This document shows, in pieces, positions 36,541-44,763 of a DNA stretch of 64,000 nt. A program made the translations under genes and the position numbers. The notes under the pieces were generated by a model that did not search any database, was not told the DNA's origin, and saw nothing but the letters and a program-made list of their open reading frames with translations. The DNA is taken from the NCBI RefSeq assembly GCF_012931985.1, contig NZ_JAAFGM010000013.1:22147-86146 (forward strand). Direction: 5' to 3'. The stretch's first letter is position 1, and every line of letters begins with the position of its first letter. The stretch comes from Candidatus Roseilinea sp. NK_OTU-006. GTDB taxonomy: Bacteria > Chloroflexota > Anaerolineae > J036 > Brachytrichaceae.

Positions 36541-38227
36541 AGGCAGGGGTTTGGGCCAACTTGGCGAAGGCCTCGACGGTCAGCGGAAGCGGGCGCAGCC
36601 CCAAACGCATCCCCAATTCGCCGATCGGCGGCAGGAGGAGTTGTGCGCGACGCAACACATCGGCGTCGGCGAAGATGGATTCAGGCGCGCCCTGGGCCAA
36701 CACGCGCCCCTGGTGCATCACCAAAACGTGTTGGGCGTGCGCCGCCAGCGCCATGTCGTGAGTGATCACGCCAATCGTCCGCCCCTCGGCGCGCAGCGAT
36801 GCTAACAACGCCTGAATCGCCTGAGCATTCTGCTGGTCTTGGCCGAAGGTGGGTTCGTCGAAGAGCAGGATGGGCTGATCGGTGATGAGCAGCGTAGCCA
36901 CGCTCAGCCGGCGCTTCTCGCCATGGCTCAGCGTGAACGGATTCGCATTGGCGTAGCGCGCCAAAGCGAAGCGTTCTAACAATTCGTCCACCCGTTGCTC
37001 GCGCCGCCCGGCGTCCAGCCCAGCAGCGCGCGCGCTCAGGCGCAGCTCGTCGCGCACCGTGGCAGCGACGAATTGATGCTCTGGGTTTTGAAACACCAGT
37101 CCCACGGCGCGCGACCAATCGCGCGCGCTCAGACGGCGGGCGTCGCGGCCGCGGATGACCAGCGCCCCTTCGCGCAGCGGCAGCAGGCCGGCCAACAGAC
37201 GCGCCAGCGTGCTCTTGCCGGCCCCGTTGGAGCCAATCACCGCCCACAGGCTGCCCTCTGGCGCAGCAAAGCTCACCTCGCGCAGCGCCTCGCGCGCGCC
37301 GTAGCGATAAGTGAGCGCGTGGGCTTCGATAGCGGCCGGCCCATTTGCCGCGCGAAATTCGGGCTGATGGCCGTTGCCTATGGGGTGAAAGGCCGAGCCG
37401 ACGTAGGCGCGCAAGGCCAGCTCGGCCTGCTCCAGCGTCACCGGCAACGGTCGCAGGCCCAGCCGCGCACCGAGCAGGGTGACTTGCGGCAGCCAAACGC
37501 CTAGCGCGCGCAGGTCGTCGAAGTGCGCGTTGAACACCGCGTGCGGCGCGCCATCGGCGATCAGTTCGCCCCGCGCGCCGAGCACGACCACGCGGTCAAT
37601 CATCGGCATCAGCTCGTCCAGCCGGTGCTCAATCAGGATGAGGGTATGATCGCCGCCCTGCTTGAGCGCAGCAATCGCTGCGAACACTTCGCGCACGCCT
37701 TGCGGGTCGAGGTGGGCAGTGGGTTCGTCAAAGACAATGACGCGCGGGCGCAGGGCCAGCAGGGAAGCCAAGGCCACGCGCTGTTTCTGGCCACCGCTGA
37801 GCTGCCAGGCCGAAGCGCCCTCCCAACCGGCCATGCCTACCGCCGCCAGCGCTTCGCCGACGCGCCGACGGATCTCCTCCGGCGGAAGACACAGGTTCTC
37901 TGGACCAAAGGCGACTTCGTCGGCCACATTCCACATCACGCACTGCGCCTCAGGGTCCTGGAAGACGATGCCCACCTGCGGGGCCAACGACGACGGCGGC
38001 GTGGCGCGCGTGTCGCAGCCGTTGACCATCACGCGGCCGGAGAACGTCGCCACGTCCTGGCTGTGCGGGATCAGCCCGTTGAGCGTGAGGGCCAGCGTGC
38101 TCTTGCCGCAGCCGCTCGGGCCGAGCAGCAGCGTGGTCTCGCCAGGGTGAAGCGTAAGCGAAAGGTCGGCGAGCGCCGGCTGTCTGCGCCCAACGTAGCG
38201 CACGGTGAGATGCTCCAGCGCGATCAT
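36533..38227 (-). CDS. ykoD: Fused double ABC ATPase of the ECF transporter (YkoD type)
   Basis: Two complete ABC ATPase domains lie in one 564-residue chain. Domain 1 has Walker A LLLGPSGCGKSTLAL, signature LSGGQKQRVALASLLAL and Walker B VIVFDEPTAHLD. Domain 2 has AVIGSNGAGKSTLARLLAGL, the altered signature LSHGEKRRLSVATLL and ILLFDEPTFGQD. This fused layout is characteristic of YkoD, which powers thiamine-precursor (hydroxymethylpyrimidine) uptake in the YkoEDC system. It lies 6 nt after the 123-residue membrane protein gene. A role in vitamin precursor import is inferred from the layout. Confidence 0.92.
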   Translation of the reverse strand: MIALEHLTVRYVGRRQPALADLSLTLHPGETTLLLGPSGCGKSTLALTLNGLIPHSQDVATFSGRVMVNGCDTRATPPSSLAPQVGIVFQDPEAQCVMWNVADEVAFGPENLCLPPEEIRRRVGEALAAVGMAGWEGASAWQLSGGQKQRVALASLLALRPRVIVFDEPTAHLDPQGVREVFAAIAALKQGGDHTLILIEHRLDELMPMIDRVVVLGARGELIADGAPHAVFNAHFDDLRALGVWLPQVTLLGARLGLRPLPVTLEQAELALRAYVGSAFHPIGNGHQPEFRAANGPAAIEAHALTYRYGAREALREVSFAAPEGSLWAVIGSNGAGKSTLARLLAGLLPLREGALVIRGRDARRLSARDWSRAVGLVFQNPEHQFVAATVRDELRLSARAAGLDAGRREQRVDELLERFALARYANANPFTLSHGEKRRLSVATLLITDQPILLFDEPTFGQDQQNAQAIQALLASLRAEGRTIGVITHDMALAAHAQHVLVMHQGRVLAQGAPESIFADADVLRRAQLLLPPIGELGMRLGLRPLPLTVEAFAKLAQTPAYA

Positions 38228-38233
38228 CGTCGC

Positions 38234-38605
38234 TCAGCGCCCAAAGATGATCTGCAGGTCGCTCCAGGCGAGGATGCCGATGATCACCGTCATGCCCGCG
38301 GCCAGCCCCAGGTAACGCCAGCGCCAACTCGTGTGCCACAGTCGGCGCACATTCAGCGCGATGGTGATCAGGGCTACGGCGTCTACCACCAGCGCGATGG
38401 TCGCGGAGAGCGTACTGGCCAGGCCGACCAGCGGCAGTAGGAACGGCAGCGCGATGTAGCGCAGCGTGCAGCGCAGCGCCACAAACGCCAGGGAGCCGCC
38501 GAACAGCCGGTCGCCGGCGCGCACCTGCGCCTCCGGCGGTAATACGGGGCATTCGGCCGACGCAGGCGGGACGGGGGCAGAGGAATCAGGCGTCGCGCGC
38601 GTCAT
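38234..38605 (-). CDS. Small membrane protein within the ECF transporter operon
   Basis: This 123-residue protein has a Pro-rich soluble N-terminus (about residues 1-30) and three predicted helices at about 38-60, 64-85 and 98-117. Its ATG overlaps the stop of the S-component gene (ATGA, 38602-38605), so translation is coupled. I do not recognise the family. Its fixed position between S component and ATPase suggests an accessory subunit of the importer, but known YkoEDC systems need only three proteins. Confidence 0.65.
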   Translation of the reverse strand: MTRATPDSSAPVPPASAECPVLPPEAQVRAGDRLFGGSLAFVALRCTLRYIALPFLLPLVGLASTLSATIALVVDAVALITIALNVRRLWHTSWRWRYLGLAAGMTVIIGILAWSDLQIIFGR

Positions 38606-39219
38606 TGCGCCTCCATCTGTTCGCGGCCCAGGGCCGTATTGGCCAGCACGCCGGTGCGCTGCACCGCGTTAGCCAGCGCATAGCCGGCCAACGCCGCCAC
38701 AACGAACGCGCCCACCGAAAGCGCCGTCGCCAGCACCACCAACGCCGGCGTGAGCGGCGTGCTGCGCAAGCTGCTGGCCAGCACCGAGCCAAACTCGATC
38801 AGGCCAGCCAGCGCGCCCGTCGCCATCAGGCGCGGCAGCCCAAAATCGCGGTAGCGCGTTACGATCCAAGTCGCCAGCTCACCGATGGCGCCGGTCAGCC
38901 CGCCGATGCCCAGCACCAGCAAGCCGTAGGGGGTGAACGGGATGGCCACCAGGCCGCTCACGACGCACACCAGCAACACCGCACCCGGTTTGCGCAGCAC
39001 GTAAGCCGCAAACGCGGCCGGCAGGAAGAACAACCCCGTCGCAGCCGATCGGGCGAAGATGCCCAGGCCGAGCACGGCTGCATACAGATAGGTGGATGAG
39101 ACGACAGCGATGCCAAACACTACGGCGATCACCATTGCCGTCAGCAACTCGCGCGTGGTCCATAGGGGACGCTTCAGCACACTGGCTTGTCGTTCCATAG
39201 CAATGCCCAAACCTCTCAT
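38602..39219 (-). CDS. ykoE: ECF transporter substrate-binding S component, YkoE-like
   Basis: The protein has five to six hydrophobic helices and the YkoE-type segments LWTTRELLTAMVIAVVFGIA, PYGLLVLGIGGLTGAIGELA and ATGALAGLIEFGSVLASS. YkoE captures thiamine precursors for the YkoD ATPase and YkoC scaffold, and both follow in order. I saw no TPP riboswitch in the upstream region. The start may be 39219, or the ATG seven codons later at 39198; neither has a strong ribosome-binding site. Confidence 0.75.
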   Translation of the reverse strand: MRGLGIAMERQASVLKRPLWTTRELLTAMVIAVVFGIAVVSSTYLYAAVLGLGIFARSAATGLFFLPAAFAAYVLRKPGAVLLVCVVSGLVAIPFTPYGLLVLGIGGLTGAIGELATWIVTRYRDFGLPRLMATGALAGLIEFGSVLASSLRSTPLTPALVVLATALSVGAFVVAALAGYALANAVQRTGVLANTALGREQMEAQ

Positions 39220-39673
39220 CGAATGCTAAGATTTATTAAGGTTTGTGCTATTTTACACAGACATTTCGTCCGTTAGGGGGATAGGAATCGGCTCTCATCC
39301 ACCTCTCATGACAGGCAGCACGCGGCAGAGCGACCCACACTGATTGCCTTTGGAATAGTCGCTTATTCTCGATGAGGCGCCTTTCAAGGCTTCACACATC
39401 TAACCCCGCCGCGTAGCCGGGGAGCAGTTGCGGCCGCCGGGCAGGGCTAATTTCCACCTGAGTTGACGCCGGGGACCGGCGCCCTCTGCCGACCGGTGCA
39501 CCGGGCGGCCACGCTAAGCAGCGCATCGCGCGCGCCCGCGATGACGATGGACGGACGCATCGCATCGCGTAGTTGCGTCAACGCAGCGAAGACCGATTGC
39601 AAATTCTAGGGAGAATAGAGGCGCGTGGGCCTCGCCGACGAAACTGGCGAGGCCCACGTTGCTCGGTCATGCG
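39220..39673. other. Intergenic region upstream of the ECF operon
   Basis: This 454-base stretch holds no convincing gene. The part next to the ykoE start is AT-rich and may be the promoter. 39413-39431 forms a short CCCCG/CGGGG hairpin, and 39470-39600 is GC-rich with several short inverted repeats. A 50-codon minus-strand frame (LQSVFAALTQLRDAM) near 39604-39450 looks helical but has no assignable family. I searched by eye for TPP and cobalamin riboswitch cores and did not find them. Confidence 0.4.
39624..39658 (-). terminator. Strong hairpin downstream of the YceI-like gene
   Basis: A perfect 13-bp inverted repeat (39624-39636 with 39646-39658) encloses the 9-base loop GACGAAACT. It lies 15 bases after the stop of the YceI-like lipoprotein gene on the minus strand. 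The following minus-strand sequence is only partly T-rich, so it may act as a terminator or as an mRNA-stabilising stem. Confidence 0.75.
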
Positions 39674-40459
39674 TCACCGGCGCGTCGCCACGAACTTCAA
39701 CGTCAGCGTCACCACCTCCGACACGTTCGCCACAATCGGCACAGAGGGGATGGTGAGACCAAAGTCGCGATGGGCGACAACTGCTTGCGCCTCGCCGCTG
39801 AGCTGCGTCTCATCGCCCGTCACGGAAGCATCAAAGGTCACCGGCTTCGTGACATCCCGGATCGTCAAGTTGCCCACCACCTTAAAGTTCAACACGTCGC
39901 CGGGCTTCGCCGACGCCGGCAGCCCCTCGATGGCCGTTGGCTCGAAGGCGATCTTGGGATATTGGCCGGTCTGCAGAATGAAGCGGTGGATGGCACCGTT
40001 GCGGCGCTCGTTATCCGTCTTGAAGTCCGTCGCGTCTATCTCCAGCTTGCCGATCTTGGAGTTGGACGGGTTGCCCCAGTCCACGGTGATCGAGCCGGCG
40101 ACCTTGGGCGTTACGCCGACGACGACCGTAGGCGCGCCCATCAGTAATTCGTTGAGCGCGAAGCTGGCTTCCGATCCACTCTCGCTGATTTGATATTCCA
40201 CAACCTGCGCGGCGGGAGCCTCTGCCGTCGGCGCCTCGGCAGGCGCAGGCGCCTCCGTCGGAGCGGGCGCTTGAGTCGGGGCCGGCGCTTCGGTGGATGT
40301 CGGCGCCTGAGTGGGGGCCGGCGCTTCGGTGGATGCCGGCGCCTGAGTGGGGGCAGGTGCTTCGGTAGGCGCAACCGTCGGGGCTGGCGCAGTGCTGCAC
40401 GCGGCAACCAGAAGCGCCAGAGCAGTGAACAATGTAGTAAGGGTAGTTAGCGATCTCAT
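39674..40459 (-). CDS. YceI-like lipoprotein with Pro/Ala/Thr-rich tether
   Basis: The signal peptide ends in the lipobox LLVAACST, so Cys21 is probably lipidated. Residues 22-85 are a repeated APTQAPA/STEAP tether, likely unstructured and spanning the cell wall. The rest is a YceI domain, with VEYQISESGSEASFALNELL, KIGKLEIDATDFKTDNERRN and VTKPVTFDASVTG. YceI proteins are lipocalin-like barrels that bind polyprenyl lipids. The start is preceded by a strong AGGAGG-type ribosome-binding site, unusual in this window where many genes lack one. Confidence 0.9.
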   Translation of the reverse strand: MRSLTTLTTLFTALALLVAACSTAPAPTVAPTEAPAPTQAPASTEAPAPTQAPTSTEAPAPTQAPAPTEAPAPAEAPTAEAPAAQVVEYQISESGSEASFALNELLMGAPTVVVGVTPKVAGSITVDWGNPSNSKIGKLEIDATDFKTDNERRNGAIHRFILQTGQYPKIAFEPTAIEGLPASAKPGDVLNFKVVGNLTIRDVTKPVTFDASVTGDETQLSGEAQAVVAHRDFGLTIPSVPIVANVSEVVTLTLKFVATRR

Positions 40460-40521
40460 GGATTTGTCCTCCTAACAGTCCCCGATTAAATTAACGCCTC
40501 ACGTGAAATTCTGCCCAAACA

Positions 40522-40535
40522 CCGCTGAGAAGCGG
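40522..40535 (-). terminator. Short hairpin after the GabT-like gene
   Basis: CCGCT and AGCGG flank a GAGA loop. On the minus strand the stem follows the aminotransferase stop and is followed by TGTTTG. The stem has only five pairs, so termination is uncertain. Confidence 0.35.
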
Positions 40536-40590
40536 CTTAAAACAGCGATGCGGCAGCGCCGTTGCCGGACGCGGTGAAGCGCGCCGCAGG

Positions 40591-41946
40591 TTAGCGCGAT
40601 GCCCGTTCGATCGTCTCCTCAACTACGTCCAGGCCTTCGTGCAACTGTGCTTCGCCGATCACCAGCGGGAAGAGGAAGCGCAGGCCATTCGAGTATAGCC
40701 CGCAGCGGATGGCGAGCACGCCGTTGCGCGCCAAGTCGCGGACAACGGCAACAGTCTTCTCCGGCGAGAGCGGCCGGCGGGAAGCGCGATCCTCGACGAA
40801 CTCGATGGCCAGCATCGCGCCTAGGCCGCGCACATCGCCGATCAGTGCGAACCGCTCCTGCATGCGCTTCAATCGTTCGCAGGCGATGCCGCCCAGATAG
40901 GCCGCGCGCGTGCACAGGTCATCGCGTTCGATGAGCGCGATGGCCTGCAGCGCCGCGGCGCAGGCGACCGGGTTGCCGCTGTAGGTGCCGCCTAAACCTC
41001 CTAGGTGAACCTTGTCCATCACCTCGGCGCGGCCCACCGTCGCGGCGATCGGCATACCGGCGCCCATGCTCTTCGCCATGACGACGATGTCCGGCTCGAC
41101 CTCATAATGCTGAATGGCGAAAAGTTTGCCGGTGCGGGCAAAGCCACACTGCACCTCGTCAACGACGAGCAAGATGCCGTAGCGCGTGCATATCTCGCGC
41201 AGCCGGCGCATGAACTCGCGCGGCACAGGAATAAAGCCCCCCTCGCCCTGCACCGGCTCGATGATCACCGCCGCCACGTGCTCCGGCATCACATGCGCCA
41301 CCAAGAAGCGCTCGAACGCCTCCCAGACCAGCTCGACCCTCTGCGCTTCGCTCAGGTCGGCGCCGATGGCGGTGCGATAGAGATAGGGGAACGGGGCGCG
41401 ATAGACCTCTGGCGCGAATGGCCCGAAGCCTTTTTTGAACAGCGCGTATTTGCTGGTCAACGTCTGGGTGAGCAGCGTGCGGCCGTGATACGCGCCCTCG
41501 AAGGCGATGATAGCTTGCCGGCCGGTCGCCACGCGCGCGATTTGGATGGCCTGTTCCACGGCCTCGGCACCGGTGTTGGTAATCATGGCCTTTTTGGCAC
41601 CGCTGATCGGCGCGATGGCGTTCAGCTTTTCGGCCAATTGCACATGGGGTTCGGTGGTGGCGACCAGGCCGCAGACGTGGATCATCGCCTCGGCCTGTGA
41701 TTGGATCGCTGCGACGACTTCCGGCGGCGTGTGGCCGACGTTGAGCACACCGATGCCGCCGGCAAAGTCAATCAGCACGTTGCCGTCCACGTCCTCCACC
41801 AACGCGCCGTGCGCACGTCGCACGGCGATGTCGGTCGCTTTGCCATAGCCCGCCGGCATAGCCGCTTCACGGCGCGCGATCAGCGCGCGGCTGTTCGGGC
41901 CGGGCAGCTCGGTCTTGAGCTGGATGAATTGGCGTATGCGTGTCAT
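40591..41946 (-). CDS. gabT: GabT-like class III aminotransferase
   Basis: The 451-residue protein has KAMITNTGAEAVEQAIQIAR, FEGAYHGRTLLTQTLTSKY, and LLVVDEVQCGFARTGKLFA. VMAKSMGAGMPIAATVGR holds the Schiff-base Lys, and GGTYSGNPVACAAALQAI closes the site. The order and the TELPGPNSRAL start match 4-aminobutyrate aminotransferases, which transfer the amino group of GABA to 2-oxoglutarate. Ornithine or acetylornithine use is possible. It is a second, distinct class III enzyme in the window and stands as a single gene. Either could in principle supply the aminotransferase step missing next to lysWXYZ, but there is no direct evidence for that. Confidence 0.85.
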   Translation of the reverse strand: MTRIRQFIQLKTELPGPNSRALIARREAAMPAGYGKATDIAVRRAHGALVEDVDGNVLIDFAGGIGVLNVGHTPPEVVAAIQSQAEAMIHVCGLVATTEPHVQLAEKLNAIAPISGAKKAMITNTGAEAVEQAIQIARVATGRQAIIAFEGAYHGRTLLTQTLTSKYALFKKGFGPFAPEVYRAPFPYLYRTAIGADLSEAQRVELVWEAFERFLVAHVMPEHVAAVIIEPVQGEGGFIPVPREFMRRLREICTRYGILLVVDEVQCGFARTGKLFAIQHYEVEPDIVVMAKSMGAGMPIAATVGRAEVMDKVHLGGLGGTYSGNPVACAAALQAIALIERDDLCTRAAYLGGIACERLKRMQERFALIGDVRGLGAMLAIEFVEDRASRRPLSPEKTVAVVRDLARNGVLAIRCGLYSNGLRFLFPLVIGEAQLHEGLDVVEETIERASR

Positions 41947-42169
41947 GGGGCATAGCTTACTCGAACAACCGCGAGGCTGGCGAATGCGCAGTTCACCGCG
42001 TGCTCAGCAAGCGCTCGCGCAACACCCCCCGAGCGCATCTTCGGCCTAAGCCCTGTCTCAGTTTCGCATGGATAATCCGGCCTCGCGCAGCCAGGGCAGG
42101 CTCACTCGACTCGGGGTTGCTCGGTCGAACCAAGCACCAAGCGCACTTTTGACCTGAGGTGAAAGCGTT

Positions 42170-42730
42170 GTGAAGTTTCCAAGCGTAACCGTCATTGGGT
42201 TGATTACGGCGCCGTGTGAGGCGCTGTTTGAAATTGTGAGCGATCCAACCCGCCACCCCCAAATCGCTGGCAGCGGCGAGGTGATGGAAGTGGAATGGAT
42301 CACGCCGCCGCCGGTGCGCGTGGGGTCGGGTTTCCGGTCACGCCAATGCATTGGCTGGTATCAATATCCCACACGCTCCTACGTGCAGGTCTACGATCCG
42401 CCTTACCGTTTCATCTGGCTCTCCGGGCCTGGCTTTAAAAAGCCGCCCTTCGGTCAACTATGGGGGTTCGACCTGCAGCCGCTGGATGCGCGTGCGACGC
42501 TAGTATCACACCTGATGCGCTGGCCACTGATGCCGGTGCCAGAGATTCCCCCCTTCTCGTGGCTGATGGAGCGCGGGCTGAAGCACGAGTTGAACAATAT
42601 GAAGCCGACGCTTTACAAGCTGGCCAAGCTGGCCAACGCCGAGGTCATCGGCGACCTGCAGGTGGAATTCGATTGGTGTGAACGCACGTCGCCGTGCGGC
42701 CAACGACGCGGCGCGCTCATCCAAGCGTAA
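42170..42730 (+). CDS. SRPBCC/START-like ligand-binding protein
   Basis: The 186-residue protein starts VTVIGLITAPCEALFEIVSD, a typical first strand and helix of polyketide cyclase/START-like folds. It continues with GSGFRSRQCIGWYQYPTRSY, FIWLSGPGFKKPPFGQLWGF and a long C-terminal helix MERGLKHELNNMKPTLYKLA. Such proteins bind hydrophobic ligands; the ligand is unknown. The start codon is GTG with a clear GAGGTGA about 10 nt upstream. Codon use resembles its neighbours. The 223 bases upstream contain no gene. Confidence 0.75.
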   Translation: MKFPSVTVIGLITAPCEALFEIVSDPTRHPQIAGSGEVMEVEWITPPPVRVGSGFRSRQCIGWYQYPTRSYVQVYDPPYRFIWLSGPGFKKPPFGQLWGFDLQPLDARATLVSHLMRWPLMPVPEIPPFSWLMERGLKHELNNMKPTLYKLAKLANAEVIGDLQVEFDWCERTSPCGQRRGALIQA

Positions 42731-42740
42731 GCGCATGCTC

Positions 42741-42746
42741 TATAAT
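42741..42746 (+). promoter_or_regulatory. Candidate -10 of secG, leaderless type
   Basis: A perfect TATAAT ends 10 nt before the secG ATG. No ribosome-binding site is present between them. A matching -35 is not obvious. Confidence 0.55.
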
Positions 42747-42756
42747 CTCGCGCGCT

Positions 42757-42987
42757 ATGAACGTCTTTCTCAGCATCGCGCAAATCCTGCTCGGCGTCGC
42801 GCTCATCGCCGGCGTGCTGTTGCAGTCAAAGGGGGAGGAGCTTGGCGGCGTGTTCGGCGGCGCACAGGGCGTATACCAAACGCGTCGCGGCCTTGATCGC
42901 GTGCTCTTCACCATCACCATCTTCATCGCCATCGCATTCTTCGCGCTTGCACTGATCAACGTCATCTTCTTCTCGGCAAACCAGTAG
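42757..42987 (+). CDS. secG: Preprotein translocase subunit SecG
   Basis: SecG assists SecYEG in protein export. The 76-residue protein has two helices, at about residues 3-22 and 50-72. Between them is the family loop LLQSKGEELGGVFGGAQGVY with the GGxFGG motif. The ATG at 42757 fits the family N-terminus; an upstream in-frame extension is excluded. It stands 26 nt after the SRPBCC gene, and a perfect -10 directly upstream suggests its own promoter. Confidence 0.93.
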   Translation: MNVFLSIAQILLGVALIAGVLLQSKGEELGGVFGGAQGVYQTRRGLDRVLFTITIFIAIAFFALALINVIFFSANQ

Positions 42988-43049
42988 GTTCGGCGTCCAA
43001 CGATTCCAATCTCCAACGCTTCGGCGCTCCTTCCGACCGGGCTTCCGAG

Positions 43050-44732
43050 ATGCGAACGCTTCGGCTCCCCCTGCTCTTCATCGTACTTGGAATTGCGGGC
43101 GTCACCTTGCTGGTCTACCAGTTTGTCGCCTCGCGCGACACCGTCCTCGTCCCGGCCGCAGGCGGCACCTACATCGAAGGGGTGGTCGGCGCGCCGAAAC
43201 ACATCAACCCACTACTGTGCCCGTTGAATGAGGCCGACCGCGACCTGTGCAGCTTGGTGTTCAGCGGGTTGACCCGACTCAACGAGTTTGGGGAGGTCGT
43301 GCCGGACCTCGCCGAGACTTGGTCTATTGCAGACAACGGCCTTACGTATGCCTTCAAGCTGCGGCAGAATGCGCGCTGGGAAGATGGCGCGCCGGTGACG
43401 GCTGATGATGTCCTCTTCACGATCGGCCTGATCAAGCAATCGGACTTCCCCGGCCGCAAAGACATCAGCGAACTGTGGCGGCGGGTGGAAGTGACCAAGC
43501 TGGATGATTACACCGTCCAGTTTCGACTCAACCAGCCCTATGCGCCGTTCATGGACTACACGACCGTCGGCCTGTTGCCCAAGCACATCCTAGAAGGGAC
43601 ATCGGCGGCCAATCTGGACAAGCTGCCGTTCAATCAGCAGCCCAAAGGCAACGGGCCGTGGCGCGTGGCCGAGCTGAACACCGCCGGCGGGCGAATCTCG
43701 TCCATCACGCTGGAACCGTCCTCCACCTACTTCGGCCCTGGGCCTAAGCTCGGCCGGTTTGTGCTGCGCTACTACCCCAACACGCAGAGCTTGCTCGATG
43801 CGTTCAGAAACGGCGATGTGGACGGCATGGCCGATTTCAGCCCAACTGCCGAGGGGGCCGAGGCATCGGGATTGCCGAATGTGACGATCTACAGCATGCC
43901 CAGCGCCCGCTTTGTTGCGCTGATGATCAACTTGCGCAAGGACAACGGCGCGCTGGCGCTTACCGAGCTCCCCGTGCGCCGGGCGTTGATGCTAGCACTC
44001 GACCGAGAAGCGATCATCCGCGACGTGCTCAAGGGCCGGGGCATCCTCGCCGACACGCCGTTCATCCCCGGCACATGGGCGCACGACGCCAGCGTCAGGT
44101 CCTACAGCCGAGACCTGGAACAGGCCAAGCAACTGCTGCGCGAAGCCGGCTACGAAGTCGCCGTAGTGGCGCCGTCGAACGTCGAAGTCTGGCAAAAAGG
44201 CGGCGAGCCGATTGCCTTCACCGTGCTCACGCCGGAAGGCGGCATCTATCCGCAAGTGGCCGAAGCCGTCGCCCGGCAGTGGCGCGAATTGGGCGTACAG
44301 GTGACGGTGATTCCGGTGCGAAACATCGTGCGCAACTTCCTCGCCACCCACCAATTCCAGGTCGCCCTCACCGAAACGTTGCTGGATGGCGACCCAGACC
44401 CCTTCCCCCTTTGGCATCAGAGTCAGGCGAACGTCGGCCAGAACTTCACCGGCTGGGAAAACGCCGAGGCCAGCCAGTGGCTGGAGCAAGCACGCACAAC
44501 GATCGACCGCGCGCAGCGCTTTGAGCTGTACCGGCGTTTCCAGGAGAAGTTCGTTGAGGAGCTGCCGGCCCTCATGCTCTACCATCCGACCTTCGACTAC
44601 ATCATCGCCTCGCGCGTGCGCAACGTGCAGGTCGCGCCGATCGTCTATCCGAGCGACCGCTTCCGCAGCCTGAACCAGTGGATGATCAACACGCGGCGGG
44701 TGCTGGCCAGCGAGGCGACCCTTCAGCCGTAA
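43050..44732 (+). CDS. Extracellular solute-binding protein family 5 (peptide/nickel type)
   Basis: An N-terminal helix (about residues 6-25) acts as signal or anchor. The protein then shows [40 protein letters not shown], and [20 protein letters not shown] followed by [16 protein letters not shown]. These are the family 5 (OppA/DppA) segments. The binding protein normally delivers peptides or other solutes to an ABC importer, but no permease or ATPase genes lie beside it. The position between secG and uvrA suggests an orphan component whose partner is elsewhere. No lipobox is visible. Confidence 0.88.
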   Translation: MRTLRLPLLFIVLGIAGVTLLVYQFVASRDTVLVPAAGGTYIEGVVGAPKHINPLLCPLNEADRDLCSLVFSGLTRLNEFGEVVPDLAETWSIADNGLTYAFKLRQNARWEDGAPVTADDVLFTIGLIKQSDFPGRKDISELWRRVEVTKLDDYTVQFRLNQPYAPFMDYTTVGLLPKHILEGTSAANLDKLPFNQQPKGNGPWRVAELNTAGGRISSITLEPSSTYFGPGPKLGRFVLRYYPNTQSLLDAFRNGDVDGMADFSPTAEGAEASGLPNVTIYSMPSARFVALMINLRKDNGALALTELPVRRALMLALDREAIIRDVLKGRGILADTPFIPGTWAHDASVRSYSRDLEQAKQLLREAGYEVAVVAPSNVEVWQKGGEPIAFTVLTPEGGIYPQVAEAVARQWRELGVQVTVIPVRNIVRNFLATHQFQVALTETLLDGDPDPFPLWHQSQANVGQNFTGWENAEASQWLEQARTTIDRAQRFELYRRFQEKFVEELPALMLYHPTFDYIIASRVRNVQVAPIVYPSDRFRSLNQWMINTRRVLASEATLQP

Positions 44733-44763
44733 AGCCGCGCGGCACAGGATTGGGCGAAAGGAT

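Noticed and set aside
39220..39673. TPP riboswitch ahead of the ykoE-like gene
   Set aside because: The CTGAGA and ACCTGATCTGG-type cores were not found on the minus strand. The importer layout alone does not support a call.
41947..42169. IS-end-like sequence CCCTGTCTCAGTTTC at about 42050
   Set aside because: It recalls IS5-type ends, but no transposase, second end or target duplication is visible nearby.
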